Positions 29,314-38,171 of a stretch of DNA of 64,000 nt are shown piece by piece. The position numbers were made by a program, and so were the translations under genes. This DNA comes from Hansschlegelia beijingensis. GTDB lineage: Bacteria > Pseudomonadota > Alphaproteobacteria > Rhizobiales > Methylopilaceae. Location: the NCBI RefSeq assembly GCF_014196425.1, contig NZ_JACIDR010000002.1, positions 434,001 to 498,000 of the forward strand. The letters are read 5' to 3'. Under the pieces are notes generated by a model. That model saw nothing but the letters and a program-made list of their open reading frames with translations. It was not told the origin of the DNA and searched no databases. Positions within the stretch are counted from its first letter, which is position 1. Every line of letters starts with the position of its first letter.

Positions 29314-30195
29314 ATGGCGGAGACCAAGATGGAAGAGCCTCAGCGCTCTAGGCTGGGCCGGGGGCTCGCGGCTCTGATCGGGGACGTCGGCGACGAGTCC
29401 GCGGTGATGGAGCGGTCTCGCCCCCAGCGCCGCGCGCCGATCGCGCAGCTCCGCCCCAGCAAGGCCAACCCGCGCCGCAGCTTCCGCGAGGAGGACCTTG
29501 AGGAGCTGACGGCCTCGGTCCGCGAGAAGGGCGTGATCCAGCCGATCCTCGTGCGCCGCGTGCCGGAAGAGCGCGAGACCTACGAGATCATCGCCGGCGA
29601 ACGCAGATGGCGGGCCGCTCAGCGGGCGGGCGTGCACGACGCTCCGATCGTGGTGCTCGACGTCACGGAGCGCGAGGCGCTCGAGATCGCGATCGTCGAA
29701 AACGTGCAGCGCGCCGATCTCAACGCGGTGGATGAGGCCGCCGGTTACGACCAGCTGATGGGGCAGTTCTCCTACACCCAGGAGGACCTCGCGCGCGTCA
29801 TCGGAAAGAGCCGCAGCCACATCGCCAACACGCTGCGTCTGCTCAAGCTGCCTGACGCGGTGAAGGAGCATCTGGCGAACGGCGCGCTCACCGCCGGCCA
29901 CGCCCGGGCGCTGCTCGCTCTGCCGGACCCGGAGGCTGCGGCGGCCAAGGTGGTGGCGAAGGGCCTGTCGGTGCGCGAGGTGGAGGCCATGGCCCGCGCG
30001 CCGGAGGTCAAGGGCTCCGCCAGGAAGCCGCGCGCCGCGGAGAAGGACGCGGACGTCCGCGCCCTTGAGGCCGAGCTCGGCGAGGCTTTGGGTCTCGATG
30101 TGACGCTGACGGCGCGCGCCGTCGGCGGCGAGATCGCAATCCGCTATCGCAGCCTCGATCAGCTCGACCTGATCGTCAGGCGCCTGCGCGGTTAG
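29314..30195 (+). CDS. parB: Chromosome partition protein ParB
   Basis: The 293-residue protein binds parS and CTP and slides along DNA as a clamp. The N-terminal ParA-contact segment is SRLGRGLAALIGD (about residues 10-22). The CTP-binding core includes IAQLRPSKANPRR, IQPILVRR and YEIIAGERRWRAAQ. The HTH region follows with YTQEDLARVIGKSRSHIAN. The C-terminal dimer domain ends IAIRYRSLDQLDLIVRRL. It is the last gene of the mnmE-parB run and converges on holA. Confidence 0.95.
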   Translation: MAETKMEEPQRSRLGRGLAALIGDVGDESAVMERSRPQRRAPIAQLRPSKANPRRSFREEDLEELTASVREKGVIQPILVRRVPEERETYEIIAGERRWRAAQRAGVHDAPIVVLDVTEREALEIAIVENVQRADLNAVDEAAGYDQLMGQFSYTQEDLARVIGKSRSHIANTLRLLKLPDAVKEHLANGALTAGHARALLALPDPEAAAAKVVAKGLSVREVEAMARAPEVKGSARKPRAAEKDADVRALEAELGEALGLDVTLTARAVGGEIAIRYRSLDQLDLIVRRLRG

Positions 30196-30382
30196 GTCGT
30201 TTTCGGGTTTTCCGGGCAGGGGCGGGGGCCGCAGAAGGGGCGTTTGACTCCATCGGCCTCTGGAGGGGCCGCTGGCGGCGTCGGCGCCGCGGAGGTCCGA
30301 TCACACCGCGCGGGGTCAAAATCGCCGCCAGCGAGTCTCTGTGAGGCGGTTGTCCCGGCCGGCCGCACAACCACAGCGAGAG

Positions 30383-31414
30383 TTATCGATTGGCTCGGGC
30401 TGCCTCGGCGGCGGCGGCGAGCAAGGCGCGTTCCGACGCCGCCTCGCCGAGGGTCGGATGTCTGCGGGTCAGCGCCACCGCGTCGGCGAACCGGGACACG
30501 GCGCCCAGCAGCCGCTCCGAGGTCCAGCGTGACAGCGCGCGCTCCACCGCCTCCTTGCGGCGGAAGTGGATCGCCCCGCCTGCGCCCTCGACCACCGAGC
30601 GGGCGGTGCGCCCGCCGTCGACGTCGCCGCGCATGCGGTGAAGCGACAGGGCGTGCCGCAGCGCCGCGCCGACCACCACGGAGGCGGGCGTGCCGCCGAT
30701 CTTGAGCGAGCGCAGCAGCGCCGCGGTCTCGGCCGTCCTGCCCGTGAAGGCCGCGTCCACCGCCTGGTCCATTCCGACATCGCCGGCGTCGGCGATGACG
30801 GCGGCGACGTCGTCCGGCTCGATGCGTCCCTGGTCCATCGCATAGAGGCAGAGCTTCCGGACCTCTTCGCGCGCCGCCATCCGGTCGCCCGCGAGGTGGG
30901 CGACGAGCAGGGCGCGGGCCTCCGGGGCGATCGACAATCCCGCGGCGCGCATCTCGTCATCGATCAGGCGGTCCCGCCCGGCGGCCTCGTCCGGGTAGCA
31001 GGGCAGGGCCGCGCCGCGCGGGCTCTTCTCGAACAGCGCCCTCAGCGGCGCGCTCTTCTTCAGGTCGCCGGCCTCCAGAATGATCAGCGATTCCGGCGCG
31101 GGACCGTTGAGGAGGCCGTCGACGGCGGCCGTGATCGCGCGGCCGCCGGCGCGGACGCGTATGACTCGCTTGCCGCCGAACAGCGCGATGGTGCGGGCTT
31201 CGTCCGCGAGGCGGCCCGGATCGGAGGCGAGTTCGTCGCCCTCCAGCCGGATCAGCCCGAACGGATCGTCCGAACCCTCGAGCGCCCTGACCGCGAGACG
31301 CTCCGCGCGCTCGGCCACCAGCCCCGCGTCGGGACCGTAGAGCAGCACGGCGAACACGTCAGGCTGGGGCCGCGCCAGGAAGGCGTCGACCGCGGAGGCT
31401 TTGATGGCGACCAT
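30383..31414 (-). CDS. holA: DNA polymerase III subunit delta
   Basis: The 343-residue protein is the clamp-loader delta subunit. Family marks are VLLYGPDAGLVAERAERLA at the N-terminus, the collar helices, SLIILEAGDLKKSAPLRALFE and FPCYPDEA-like ALPCYPDEAAGRD with the AAA-like fold. The length is typical. Facing parB tail to tail is the usual Hyphomicrobiales arrangement. The upstream neighbours lptE and leuS that normally accompany it are missing here; panD follows instead. The 187 bases between parB and holA show no gene and no clear terminator. Confidence 0.92.
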   Translation of the reverse strand: MVAIKASAVDAFLARPQPDVFAVLLYGPDAGLVAERAERLAVRALEGSDDPFGLIRLEGDELASDPGRLADEARTIALFGGKRVIRVRAGGRAITAAVDGLLNGPAPESLIILEAGDLKKSAPLRALFEKSPRGAALPCYPDEAAGRDRLIDDEMRAAGLSIAPEARALLVAHLAGDRMAAREEVRKLCLYAMDQGRIEPDDVAAVIADAGDVGMDQAVDAAFTGRTAETAALLRSLKIGGTPASVVVGAALRHALSLHRMRGDVDGGRTARSVVEGAGGAIHFRRKEAVERALSRWTSERLLGAVSRFADAVALTRRHPTLGEAASERALLAAAAEAARANR

Positions 31415-31456
31415 GGCCGGACCGTGCGGTCGCGGCGGCCGACCGTCAAGCCGCCA

Positions 31457-31900
31457 TCAGCCGACCAGCGCGCGGATCGGCACGACTGCGCCGTCGCTCT
31501 CGATCGTCATGTCGAGCTCGCCCGCCTCATTGCGGAAGACCCGATAGGCGATCTCCTCCGCCACCTCGTTGTCGGGCCGGAAGGTCAGCACCGTGGGCTG
31601 CGCCGCGATCACGTCGTCGACCGCGCCATAGGTGGCGGAGGCGATGATCACCTCGTCGCCGATCTGGCAGGTGCGCGCCGCCGCGCCGTTCAGGATGCAG
31701 CAGCGCGAGCCGGCGACGCCGTAGAGCACATAGGTCGAGATCCGCGCGCCCGAGTTCTTGTTCCAGATCTCCACGAACTCCAGCGGGTCGAGGCCGGCCC
31801 GCCGGCAGATCTCCGGGTCGAGCGTGATCGAGCCATGGTAGTTCAGGTCGGCCCCGGTGACCCGCAGGCCGTGCAGCTTGGCGCGGACGAAACGCTGCAT
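31457..31900 (-). CDS. panD: Aspartate 1-decarboxylase (pyruvoyl enzyme precursor)
   Basis: The 147-residue proenzyme makes beta-alanine for pantothenate and coenzyme A. Self-cleavage should occur at Gly23-Ser24 in [10 protein letters not shown]. Lys8 (AKLHG), Tyr21, the arginine of [11 protein letters not shown] and the LNGAAA motif with the binding asparagine are present. A C-terminal extension of about 25 residues beyond the E. coli length is unusual, and overall similarity to E. coli PanD is moderate. Its ATG shares one base with the stop of the upstream ccr gene (TGATG), so it is translationally coupled. Confidence 0.85.
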   Translation of the reverse strand: MQRFVRAKLHGLRVTGADLNYHGSITLDPEICRRAGLDPLEFVEIWNKNSGARISTYVLYGVAGSRCCILNGAAARTCQIGDEVIIASATYGAVDDVIAAQPTVLTFRPDNEVAEEIAYRVFRNEAGELDMTIESDGAVVPIRALVG

Positions 31901-33183
31901 CACGCCGCAGCCGCGGATTTCGACGCCTGATAAGCCTCGACCACGTCCTCTACGGTGCGCAGCCCGGCCCGCGGCGCGTTCACCAGCACGGCCATGTTGC
32001 CGGGCGCGTGCTGGTTCTTCCACATCTTGGTGTGCGCGGCCGGGATGTCCTTGAACGCGAACACCTCGGACATGCAGGGATCGACGCGCTGCTCGAGCAC
32101 GAACCTGTTGGCCGCGGAGGCCTGCTTGAGATGGGCGAAGTGCGAGCCCTGGATGCGCTTCTGCCGCATCCAGACATAGCGGGCGTCGAAGGTGATGTTG
32201 TAGCCGGTGGTGCCGGCGCAGAACACCACCATGCCGCCGCGCTTCACCACCAGGCAGGAGACCGGGAAGGTCGACTCGCCCGGATGCTCGAACACCATGT
32301 CGACGTCGACGCCCTTGCCGGTGATCTCCCAGATCGCCTTGCCGAAGGCGCGGGCGTTCTTCACCCACACATTGTATTCGGGGCTGTTGACCTTGGGCAT
32401 CTGGCCCCAGCAGTCGAAATCCTTGCGGTTGATCACGCCCTTGGCGCCGAGGCTCATGACGTAGTCGCGCTTCGACTCGTCCGAGATCACCCCGATCGCG
32501 TTGCCGCCCGAGGCCGCGATCAGCTGCACCGCGAACACGCCGAGGCCGCCCGAGGCGCCCCACACCAGCACGTTGTCGTTCGGCTTCAGCGCGTGCGGCG
32601 CGTGCCCGAACAGCATCCGGTATGCGGTGGCGAGCGTCAGCGTGTAGCAGGCCGCCTCCTCCCAGGTCAGGTGCTTCGGCCGCTCCATCAGCTGGCGCGA
32701 CTGCACCCGGCAGAACTGCGCGAAGGAGCCGTCCGGCGTCTCGTAGCCCCAGATCCGCTGGGAGTTGGAGAACATCGGGTCGCCGCCGTTGCACTCCTCG
32801 TCGTCGCCGTCATCCTGGTTGCAGTGGATGACGACCTCGTCGCCGACCTTCCAGCGCTTCACCTTGCCGCCGACCGCCCACACGATCCCGGAGGCGTCCG
32901 AGCCGCCGATGTGGAACGGCGAGCCGTGCCGGTCGATCGGCGAGATCGGCTCGCCGAGCGACGCCCAGACGTGGTTGTAGTTGACGCCGGCGGCCATGAC
33001 GTAGACCAGCACGTCCTCGTCGCCGAGCGGCCAGGTCGGCACCACCTCGAGCTCGTTCGCGCTCTCGGGCGGGCCGTGGCGCTCCTTGCGGACCACCCAG
33101 GCGTGCATGTTCGCGGGCACATGGCCGAGCGGCGGCATCTCGCCGAGGTCATAGAGGTCTTTGCGCTCGGCGGACGCGGTCAT
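31900..33183 (-). CDS. ccr: Crotonyl-CoA carboxylase/reductase
   Basis: The 427-residue medium-chain reductase makes ethylmalonyl-CoA from crotonyl-CoA, CO2 and NADPH, the key step of the ethylmalonyl-CoA pathway for growth on C1 and C2 compounds. The N-terminus [20 protein letters not shown], the segment [20 protein letters not shown], the NADPH loop [14 protein letters not shown] and [20 protein letters not shown] are characteristic of Ccr rather than of ordinary enoyl reductases. ATG 33183 is used; a longer frame adds twelve unlikely residues. panD overlaps its end. Confidence 0.96.
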   Translation of the reverse strand: MTASAERKDLYDLGEMPPLGHVPANMHAWVVRKERHGPPESANELEVVPTWPLGDEDVLVYVMAAGVNYNHVWASLGEPISPIDRHGSPFHIGGSDASGIVWAVGGKVKRWKVGDEVVIHCNQDDGDDEECNGGDPMFSNSQRIWGYETPDGSFAQFCRVQSRQLMERPKHLTWEEAACYTLTLATAYRMLFGHAPHALKPNDNVLVWGASGGLGVFAVQLIAASGGNAIGVISDESKRDYVMSLGAKGVINRKDFDCWGQMPKVNSPEYNVWVKNARAFGKAIWEITGKGVDVDMVFEHPGESTFPVSCLVVKRGGMVVFCAGTTGYNITFDARYVWMRQKRIQGSHFAHLKQASAANRFVLEQRVDPCMSEVFAFKDIPAAHTKMWKNQHAPGNMAVLVNAPRAGLRTVEDVVEAYQASKSAAAA

Positions 33184-33352
33184 GCGCTGCTCTCCGTCAG
33201 GGGGCGATGTGCAAGGCAATATGCTTCGCCCGGAGGCCCGCGCAATGCGACCATAGCCGGGCGCCGCGCTGCGGCATGGCCGCCGCGGCCGGCCGCCTTA
33301 TCTCCATCCGCGGAGGCGGGATAGGCCGCTCTCCGCGGAGATTGAGGCGCAC

Positions 33353-33616
33353 ATGGAACCTTTCGCAGGCTTCGGCATCATCGCGATCCTGATCATCGGC
33401 GGCATCGCGGGCTGGCTCGCGGGCCTGATCGTCCGCGGCTACGGCCTCGGCATCATCGGCAACATCGCGGTCGGCGTCGTCGGCGCCTTCATCGGCGCCT
33501 GGCTGCTCGGCCGGCTCGGCATCTTCGTCGGCAACGGCGTCCTGGGAGCGATCGTCGGCGCCACCATCGGCGCGGTCGTGCTGCTGTTGATCATCGGACT
33601 TTTCAGACGGGCCTAG
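33353..33616 (+). CDS. GlsB/YeaQ/YmgE family stress-response membrane protein
   Basis: The 87-residue protein consists of three hydrophobic helices full of Gly zippers: GFGIIAILIIGGIAGWLAGL, GLGIIGNIAVGVVGAFIGAW and GVLGAIVGATIGAVVLLLII. This is the transglycosylase-associated (PF04226-type) family, found often in stress regulons. The molecular role is unknown. It stands alone between the divergent ccr and a repeat-filled intergenic region. A 24-base tandem duplication covers its stop codon. Confidence 0.87.
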   Translation: MEPFAGFGIIAILIIGGIAGWLAGLIVRGYGLGIIGNIAVGVVGAFIGAWLLGRLGIFVGNGVLGAIVGATIGAVVLLLIIGLFRRA

Positions 33617-33650
33617 TCCCGCCGGCTCAGACGGGCCTAGTCCCGCCGGC
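33603..33650. repeat. 24-base tandem duplication over the glsB-like stop codon
   Basis: The 24-base unit beginning TCAGACGGGCCTAGTCCC at 33603 is repeated exactly and directly at 33627-33650. The first copy contains the last codons and the TAG stop of the upstream membrane protein. The second lies just outside the gene. It looks like a recent slippage or misalignment event at the edge of the repeat block. Confidence 0.85.
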
Positions 33651-33656
33651 GGCCGG

Positions 33657-33905
33657 CTCTTCTCCCTCCTCACGGCGCAGCCGTGGGGAGGGTGGCCTCG
33701 GCCGACAGGCCGAGGTCGGGTGGGGTCTTCGGGCGTGGGGCGCTGTCCTGAGACCACCCCACCCGGCCGCGCTGCGCGCGTCCACCCTCCCCTCTGCGAG
33801 GGAGGGACAGAGCGCCCTTCGCGCCGGCCCCGCCTCTTCTTCTCCCTCCTCACGGCGAAGCCGTGGGGAGGGTGGACGCGCGCAGCGCGGCCGGGTGGGG
33901 CCGTT
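33657..33905. repeat. Palindromic repeat block, three units
   Basis: Three related units of about 65-70 bases lie at roughly 33660-33731, 33752-33822 and 33836-33902, the middle one in opposite orientation. Units carry GGGGAGGGTGG and GGGTGGGG on one side or the reverse complement CCACCCTCCCC and CCCCACCC on the other. The second and third units contain a perfect 36-base inverted repeat (33757-33792 against 33865-33900). Similar units return at 34.57-34.82 kb. No coding frame fits, and the structure is that of short interspersed repeats of Hyphomicrobiales genomes. Confidence 0.8.
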
Positions 33906-34450
33906 GGGCGTAGAGCGCAACGCCGCAGACGCGCGCCATCCGCCGGGTCGCACGGCGCAAAATCCTCATCCGGTTCAAACAGCGACAGCGGAAGGCGCGG
34001 AGCGCCGGGCCACCGTGGTTTTACGCGTAATCTTTGCCGGTCGCCCGGCGCTCCACGCGCGGCGGCTTGTTCATCGGTCGCGGAAGCCGCGCTCCGGCCG
34101 CGGGCGGCCCGCAGCCCCTTTCGGGGTCGGTCCCTTTGCGGATTTTGGAGTTCGCCGCCTCCGAAGAAGCGCCGTGGCCCAAAACCCATCCCGCGCCTTA
34201 AGGCGCTCGACGGCGCGGCCCCGTCCTAGTGCGGGGCGGGCGGCCTGTAATCCCGTTGGGAAGCAAGCTCCCCACCAGGCCCGCAGCCGACGTCCCGGGA
34301 CCGCAAGCTCCGGTGCTCGCAGGCGCAGGCGCCGCTCCTCCCCCGCATGGCCGGCCGGTCCGGACACGCCTTCCTGTCGGGGAAGGACAGCGGAAGGAGA
34401 GCATGAGGGAGACGGAATGTCAAGGAATAAAAGCCTATAACCTCCCCAGC
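33906..34450. other. Non-coding stretch between the repeat blocks, with a long hairpin
   Basis: I see no supported gene in these 545 bases. A 12-base perfect inverted repeat, GGAGCGCCGGGC (33999-34010) and GCCCGGCGCTCC (34043-34054), flanks a 32-base loop holding the self-complementary TTACGCGTAA (34021-34030). Further G/C-rich half-palindromes follow. Frames in this stretch translate to Arg/Ser/Pro-rich sequence with no domain. It may be a decayed mobile or repeat element. Confidence 0.5.
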
Positions 34451-34545
34451 CGTCATGCCCGCCTTCGCGGGCATCCACGACTTACCTCCAGCCGCGCCGC
34501 TCGACGTCCAAGTCGTGGATACCCGGCCTGCGGCCGGGCATGACG
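34451..34545. repeat. Pair of REP-like hairpins in inverted orientation
   Basis: The first element (34451-34483) contains the stem ATGCCCGC / GCGGGCAT around CTTC. The second (34510-34545) contains ATACCCGGCC / GGCCGGGCAT around TGC. Their outer parts are also complementary: CGTCATG and CCACGACTT in the first match AAGTCGTGG and CATGACG in the second, so the pair can fold as one cruciform. The CGTCATGCCCG...CGGGCATCCACGA pattern is a common REP-type sequence in Hyphomicrobiales. Confidence 0.8.
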
Positions 34546-34565
34546 CGGAGAGGTTCGGGCGAGCG

Positions 34566-34820
34566 CTCCCGCCCCACCCCACCCGGCCGGCTTCGCCGTC
34601 CACCCTCCCCTCTGCGAGGGAGGGAGAAGAGCGCCCTTCATTCGAGGCGCGACGCCTCCTCTCCCTCCTCGCGCGCAGCGTGGGGAGGGTGGCCCTTCGC
34701 GCAGCGAAGGGTCGGGTGGGGTTCTCCGGCGTAGCGCTCTGTCCTGTGATCACCCCACCCGGCCGGCTGCGCCGTCCACCCTCCCCTCTGCGAGGGAGGG
34801 AAAGAGCGCCGTTCGTCCGA
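34566..34820. repeat. Palindromic repeat block, three further units
   Basis: Units at about 34570-34640, 34658-34724 and 34746-34817 repeat those at 33.66-33.90 kb in alternating orientation. The outer two share CCACCCGGCCGGCT-GCGCCGTCCACC-type cores with CCCTCTGCGAGGGAGGG hairpins, and the middle one is inverted. The block ends immediately before the 3' end of yihA, where the hairpins could slow or end transcription. Confidence 0.78.
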
Positions 34821-34831
34821 GGCGCGGCGGC

Positions 34832-35485
34832 TCAGCTGCGCTCGTCGATCAGGCGCGCGATCGCGGCGCGGAGGTCGGCGACGCCGGTTCCCTCGCGGCT
34901 CGACGTCGCCAGCACCACCGGGAAGGCGGCCGGGCGGCGGATGAGGGCGGCGGCGGTCTGCTCGATGCGCTCCGCCTGCTCGGGAAGCTTCAGCTGGTCG
35001 AGCTTGGTGAGCACGATCTGGTAGGAGGTCGCGGCCTGGTCGAGCAGGTCGAGCGCCTCGCGGTCGACCTCCTTCAGCCCGTGCCGGGAGTCAATCAGCA
35101 CGAACACCCGCGCGAGGCTCGCGCGGCCGCGCAGATAGGACTTCACCAGATAGGTCCAGGCGCGCACCTGCTCGACGGGGGCCTGGGCGTAGCCATAGCC
35201 CGGCATGTCGACCATGTAGGCGCGCCCGCCGAGGTCGAAATAGTTGAGCTGCTGCGTGCGGCCCGGCGTGTTCGAGGTCTTGGCGAGCGTCTTGCGGCCG
35301 GTGAGCGCGTTGACGAGGCTCGACTTGCCGACATTGGAGCGGCCCGCGAAGGCGATCTCCGGCCGGTCCATCTCGGGCAGCTGCGCGAGCTTCGCGGCGC
35401 CCATCACGAAATCGCAGCGGCCGGCGAACAGCTTTCGGCCGATCTCCGGATAAGGATCTTCGGGGACTTCGATCTCGTCGGCCAT
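34832..35485 (-). CDS. yihA: Ribosome biogenesis GTPase YihA/YsxC (EngB)
   Basis: The 217-residue GTPase helps assemble the 50S subunit. The G1 motif is [29 protein letters not shown], the G3 region [12 protein letters not shown] and G4 LTKLDQLK are intact. ATG 35485 ([16 protein letters not shown]) has GGAG upstream; a longer frame runs into the intergenic REP-like hairpin. It follows yidC on the same strand, as in most alphaproteobacteria. The usual next gene argB is replaced by the repeat blocks. Confidence 0.94.
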   Translation of the reverse strand: MADEIEVPEDPYPEIGRKLFAGRCDFVMGAAKLAQLPEMDRPEIAFAGRSNVGKSSLVNALTGRKTLAKTSNTPGRTQQLNYFDLGGRAYMVDMPGYGYAQAPVEQVRAWTYLVKSYLRGRASLARVFVLIDSRHGLKEVDREALDLLDQAATSYQIVLTKLDQLKLPEQAERIEQTAAALIRRPAAFPVVLATSSREGTGVADLRAAIARLIDERS

Positions 35486-35568
35486 GGACGGCTCTCCTTT
35501 CCGGCTGCGCGGCCGGAACCTGCGCCGTCGTCCTCCGGCCTGAGCGTCGGGCTCGACGTCGAACGCGA

Positions 35569-35593
35569 ATGGTCCGGCCTGCGGCCGGACCAT
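35569..35593. repeat. REP-like perfect hairpin between yidC and yihA
   Basis: An 11-base perfect stem ATGGTCCGGCC (35569-35579) pairs with GGCCGGACCAT (35583-35593) around the loop TGC. It resembles the elements at 34.45-34.55 kb and lies in the 169-base gap between yidC and yihA. It could act as a processing or attenuation structure in the shared transcript. Confidence 0.75.
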
Positions 35594-35654
35594 GACGAAG
35601 CGGGACTGTCCCGGACCCGCCCGTGCGGCGGTCCGGGAGGACGGCGCGCCGCGC

Positions 35655-37454
35655 CTAGCTCTTCGTGGCGTCCGCCGGCTTCTTCCGGAACGCGTCCCGG
35701 ATGTTGCCGAACAGGTCCACCTTCACGCCCTGGCGCTTCATGATGATGGACTGCTGGATGATCGACAGCGTGTTGTTCCACGACCAGTAGATCACCAGAC
35801 CCGCCGGGAACGACGCCAGCAGGAAGGTGAAGAACACCGGCATCCAGTTGAACACGAACTGCTGGGCCGGGTCCGCCGGCGCGGGGTTGAGCCGCATCTG
35901 CACGAACATCGTCACGCCCATGATCAGCGGCCAGATGCCGATCATCAGGAAGTGCGGCGGGTCCCAGGGGATCAGGCCGAACAGGTTGAACAGCGTGGTG
36001 GGATCGGGCGCCGCCAGGTCGTGGATCCAGCCGAAGAACGGCGCATGCCGCATCTCGATGGTGATGAACAGCACCTTGTAGAGCGAGAAGAACACCGGGA
36101 TCTGCACCAGCACCGGCAGGCAGCCCGCCAGCGGATTGATCTTCTCCCGCTTGTAGAGCTCCATCAGCTCCTGCTGCTGCTTCGCCCTGTCGTCCTTGTA
36201 CTGCTCGCGCAGCCGCTGCATCTCGGGCTGCACCAGCTTCATCTTCGACATCGAGACGTAGGACTTGTTGGCGAGCGGGAAGAACAGCAGCTTCACGATC
36301 ACCGTCACGATCAGGATCGAGACGCCGAAATTGCCCACGAGCTTGTAGAAGAAGTCGAGCGCATAGAACATCGGCCGGGTGATGAAGTGGAACCAGCCCC
36401 AGTCGATCAGCAGCTCGAAGCGCTCGACGCCGCCTTCCTTCTCGTAGCGGTCGAGCACCGAGACCTGCTTGGCGCCGGCGAACAGCCGGTTCGAGGTCTC
36501 GGCGGTCGCGCCGGGCGCGAGCGTGACGGGCTCGAGCAGATAGTCGCTCTGGTAGGCCTTGCCGCCCTCGGTGGTGGCGGCGAAGCGGCCCGTATAGGGC
36601 TTGTCCTGCGGCGGGATCAGCGCCGAGGCCCAGTACTTGTCCGTGATGCCGAGCCAGCCGCCGGTCACCTTGAAGGTGCGGGCGCCCTCGGAGACCTTCT
36701 TGTAGGACAGCTCCTGCAGCCCCTCGTCGCCCAGGAAGCCGATCAGGCCTTCATGCAGGATGTAGTAGCCCTCGACGTGCGGCTCGCCGCGCCGCGAGAT
36801 CAGCGCGTAGGGATAAAGCGTCTGGGCCGCGGCGCCGGCGTTCGACACCGTGTCCTTGACCGTGAACATGTAGTCGTCGTCGAGCGAGATCGTGCGCCGG
36901 AACGTCAGGCCCTCGCCATTGTCCCAGCTCAGCACCACGGGCGTGGTGGAGGTGAGCGCGCCGGTCGTCTCGGCCTTCCACTCGGTCTGGCCGTCCGGCA
37001 GCTTCACCGTGCCGCCCGGGGCGTTCACGAAGCCGAACTCGGCGTAATAGGGCTGCGGGCTGCCGAGCGGCGCGAACAGCACGATCTCGGGGCTCTTGGG
37101 GTTGACGGTCTCGCGGTAGTCCTTGAGCGAAACGTCGTCGATCCGGGCGCCGGTGAGCGAGATCGAGCCGTTCAGGCGCTCGCTGTCGATCGCCACCCGG
37201 ACGCCCTGCTTGAGGATGTCCTCGCGGGAGCGGGGGGCGGCCGTGGTCGCGGCGGCGGCCGGCGCGTCCGGCCGCGGCGCGGCCTGCTCGCCGATCATCG
37301 GCCCGAGGTCGCGCGTGTCGGCGCTGAGCGCCTGCTGGGTCGCCTGTTGCTGGCGCTGCGCTTCGAGTTGGGGTCGCGCGAAGAAATACTGCCAGCCGAT
37401 GAGGACGCAGATCGACAGGGCGACCGCGATAATCGTGTTGCGAGTGTCCATCAC
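35655..37454 (-). CDS. yidC: Membrane protein insertase YidC
   Basis: The 599-residue protein inserts and folds inner-membrane proteins. The first membrane segment lies at residues 7-23 ([20 protein letters not shown], shown in full at 20 residues). A large periplasmic domain follows (about 60-370). The conserved core with five segments starts at [21 protein letters not shown]. The cytoplasmic loop has [20 protein letters not shown], and [19 protein letters not shown] marks TM3. It overlaps the end of rnpA by four bases. The long gene-proximal linker of Ala/Pro-rich residues 40-85 is usual. Confidence 0.97.
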   Translation of the reverse strand: MMDTRNTIIAVALSICVLIGWQYFFARPQLEAQRQQQATQQALSADTRDLGPMIGEQAAPRPDAPAAAATTAAPRSREDILKQGVRVAIDSERLNGSISLTGARIDDVSLKDYRETVNPKSPEIVLFAPLGSPQPYYAEFGFVNAPGGTVKLPDGQTEWKAETTGALTSTTPVVLSWDNGEGLTFRRTISLDDDYMFTVKDTVSNAGAAAQTLYPYALISRRGEPHVEGYYILHEGLIGFLGDEGLQELSYKKVSEGARTFKVTGGWLGITDKYWASALIPPQDKPYTGRFAATTEGGKAYQSDYLLEPVTLAPGATAETSNRLFAGAKQVSVLDRYEKEGGVERFELLIDWGWFHFITRPMFYALDFFYKLVGNFGVSILIVTVIVKLLFFPLANKSYVSMSKMKLVQPEMQRLREQYKDDRAKQQQELMELYKREKINPLAGCLPVLVQIPVFFSLYKVLFITIEMRHAPFFGWIHDLAAPDPTTLFNLFGLIPWDPPHFLMIGIWPLIMGVTMFVQMRLNPAPADPAQQFVFNWMPVFFTFLLASFPAGLVIYWSWNNTLSIIQQSIIMKRQGVKVDLFGNIRDAFRKKPADATKS

Positions 37455-37864
37455 CGTCCGCTTTCGCGCCGGCCGCCCGGCGCCGGAGAAGACCCGGCGT
37501 CCGCCGGGCCGGCGGGTCGGCTGCGCCCATGGGCGCGCTTCGCCGCTTCTTGGATGTCCCGCAGGATGCGCTCGAACGGAACGTCGAGAACAGCGCGGCG
37601 GGCGATCAGCACGTAGTCGCAGCCTGGTCGCGCCACGTCCGTGAGGACGGCGCGGGCGGCGGCGCGCAGCCGCCGTTTCATTCGGTTCCGTTCGACGGCG
37701 CCGCCGACGCGCTTGGTGGCCGTGAAGCCGACGCGCGCCTGGGCGCCCGGCTCTCCACGATCGCGCATCTGCAGCCCGATGATCGGGCCGCCGATCTTGA
37801 CGCCGTCATGCGAGGCGGCGACGAAGTCGCGCCTCTGGCGGATGGTCTCGAGCGGAGCCGGCAT
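37451..37864 (-). CDS. rnpA: Ribonuclease P protein component
   Basis: The 137-residue basic protein supports the RNase P RNA in trimming the 5' ends of pre-tRNAs. The RNR-type motif is [34 protein letters not shown] at the start and [12 protein letters not shown] are also family features. ATG 37864 follows rpmH by 35 bases and the gene ends overlapping yidC by four bases, the classic rpmH-rnpA-yidC chain. Confidence 0.95.
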   Translation of the reverse strand: MPAPLETIRQRRDFVAASHDGVKIGGPIIGLQMRDRGEPGAQARVGFTATKRVGGAVERNRMKRRLRAAARAVLTDVARPGCDYVLIARRAVLDVPFERILRDIQEAAKRAHGRSRPAGPADAGSSPAPGGRRESGR

Positions 37865-37899
37865 GGGCGCGCCGTTCGGTGCGCCTGCGAGCTCGCGCG

Positions 37900-38034
37900 T
37901 CAGGCGCTCAGCCGCTTGCGGCCCTTGGCGCGACGCGCGGCGATGACCTTGCGGCCGCCGACCGTCGCCATGCGCGCGCGGAAGCCGTGGCGGCGCTTGC
38001 GGACGAGCTTGCTGGGCTGATAGGTCCGTTTCAC
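37900..38034 (-). CDS. rpmH: 50S ribosomal protein L34
   Basis: The 44-residue protein reads [18 protein letters not shown], continues [20 protein letters not shown] and ends RKRLSA, the complete L34. The start codon is GTG at 38034, preceded by GGAG, instead of the usual ATG. It leads the rpmH-rnpA-yidC chain. A strong promoter-like pair lies about 110 bases upstream, with a terminator-like hairpin between promoter and gene. Confidence 0.97.
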   Translation of the reverse strand: MKRTYQPSKLVRKRRHGFRARMATVGGRKVIAARRAKGRKRLSA

Positions 38035-38096
38035 GAACGTAGTCTCCGGTCGCCGAACCGCCGGACGCCCCGAGGGCGACAGGCTTGCGGCGCGGC

Positions 38097-38127
38097 CAAA
38101 ACGAAAAAGCCCGCGGCGGACGCGGGC
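38097..38127 (-). terminator. Terminator-like hairpin in the rpmH leader
   Basis: On the minus strand GCCCGCG (38127-38121) pairs with CGCGGGC (38115-38109) around five bases, followed directly by five T and, after CG, four more T. It points towards rpmH and lies 60 bases upstream of its GTG. It comes only about eight bases after the expected transcription start, so it may attenuate the operon. Confidence 0.7.
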
Positions 38128-38141
38128 GCGATCACGGCCGG

Positions 38142-38171
38142 CTTATACGGGAGCGCGGCGTCGCAAGTCAA
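38142..38171 (-). promoter_or_regulatory. Sigma-70-type promoter for rpmH-rnpA-yidC
   Basis: On the minus strand TTGACT (38171-38166) and TATAAG (38147-38142) are separated by 18 bases. This is the best promoter match seen by eye in the window. Transcription should start near 38135 and give a leader of about 100 bases before the rpmH GTG. Confidence 0.75.

Noticed and set aside
33720-34229. Small proteins encoded within the repeat region
   Set aside because: Frames are Arg/Ser/Pro-rich, cross repeat boundaries and lack start signals. They follow the repeats rather than any family.
33657-34820. CRISPR array
   Set aside because: The repeats are few, long, palindromic, inverted relative to each other and irregularly spaced, with no cas genes.
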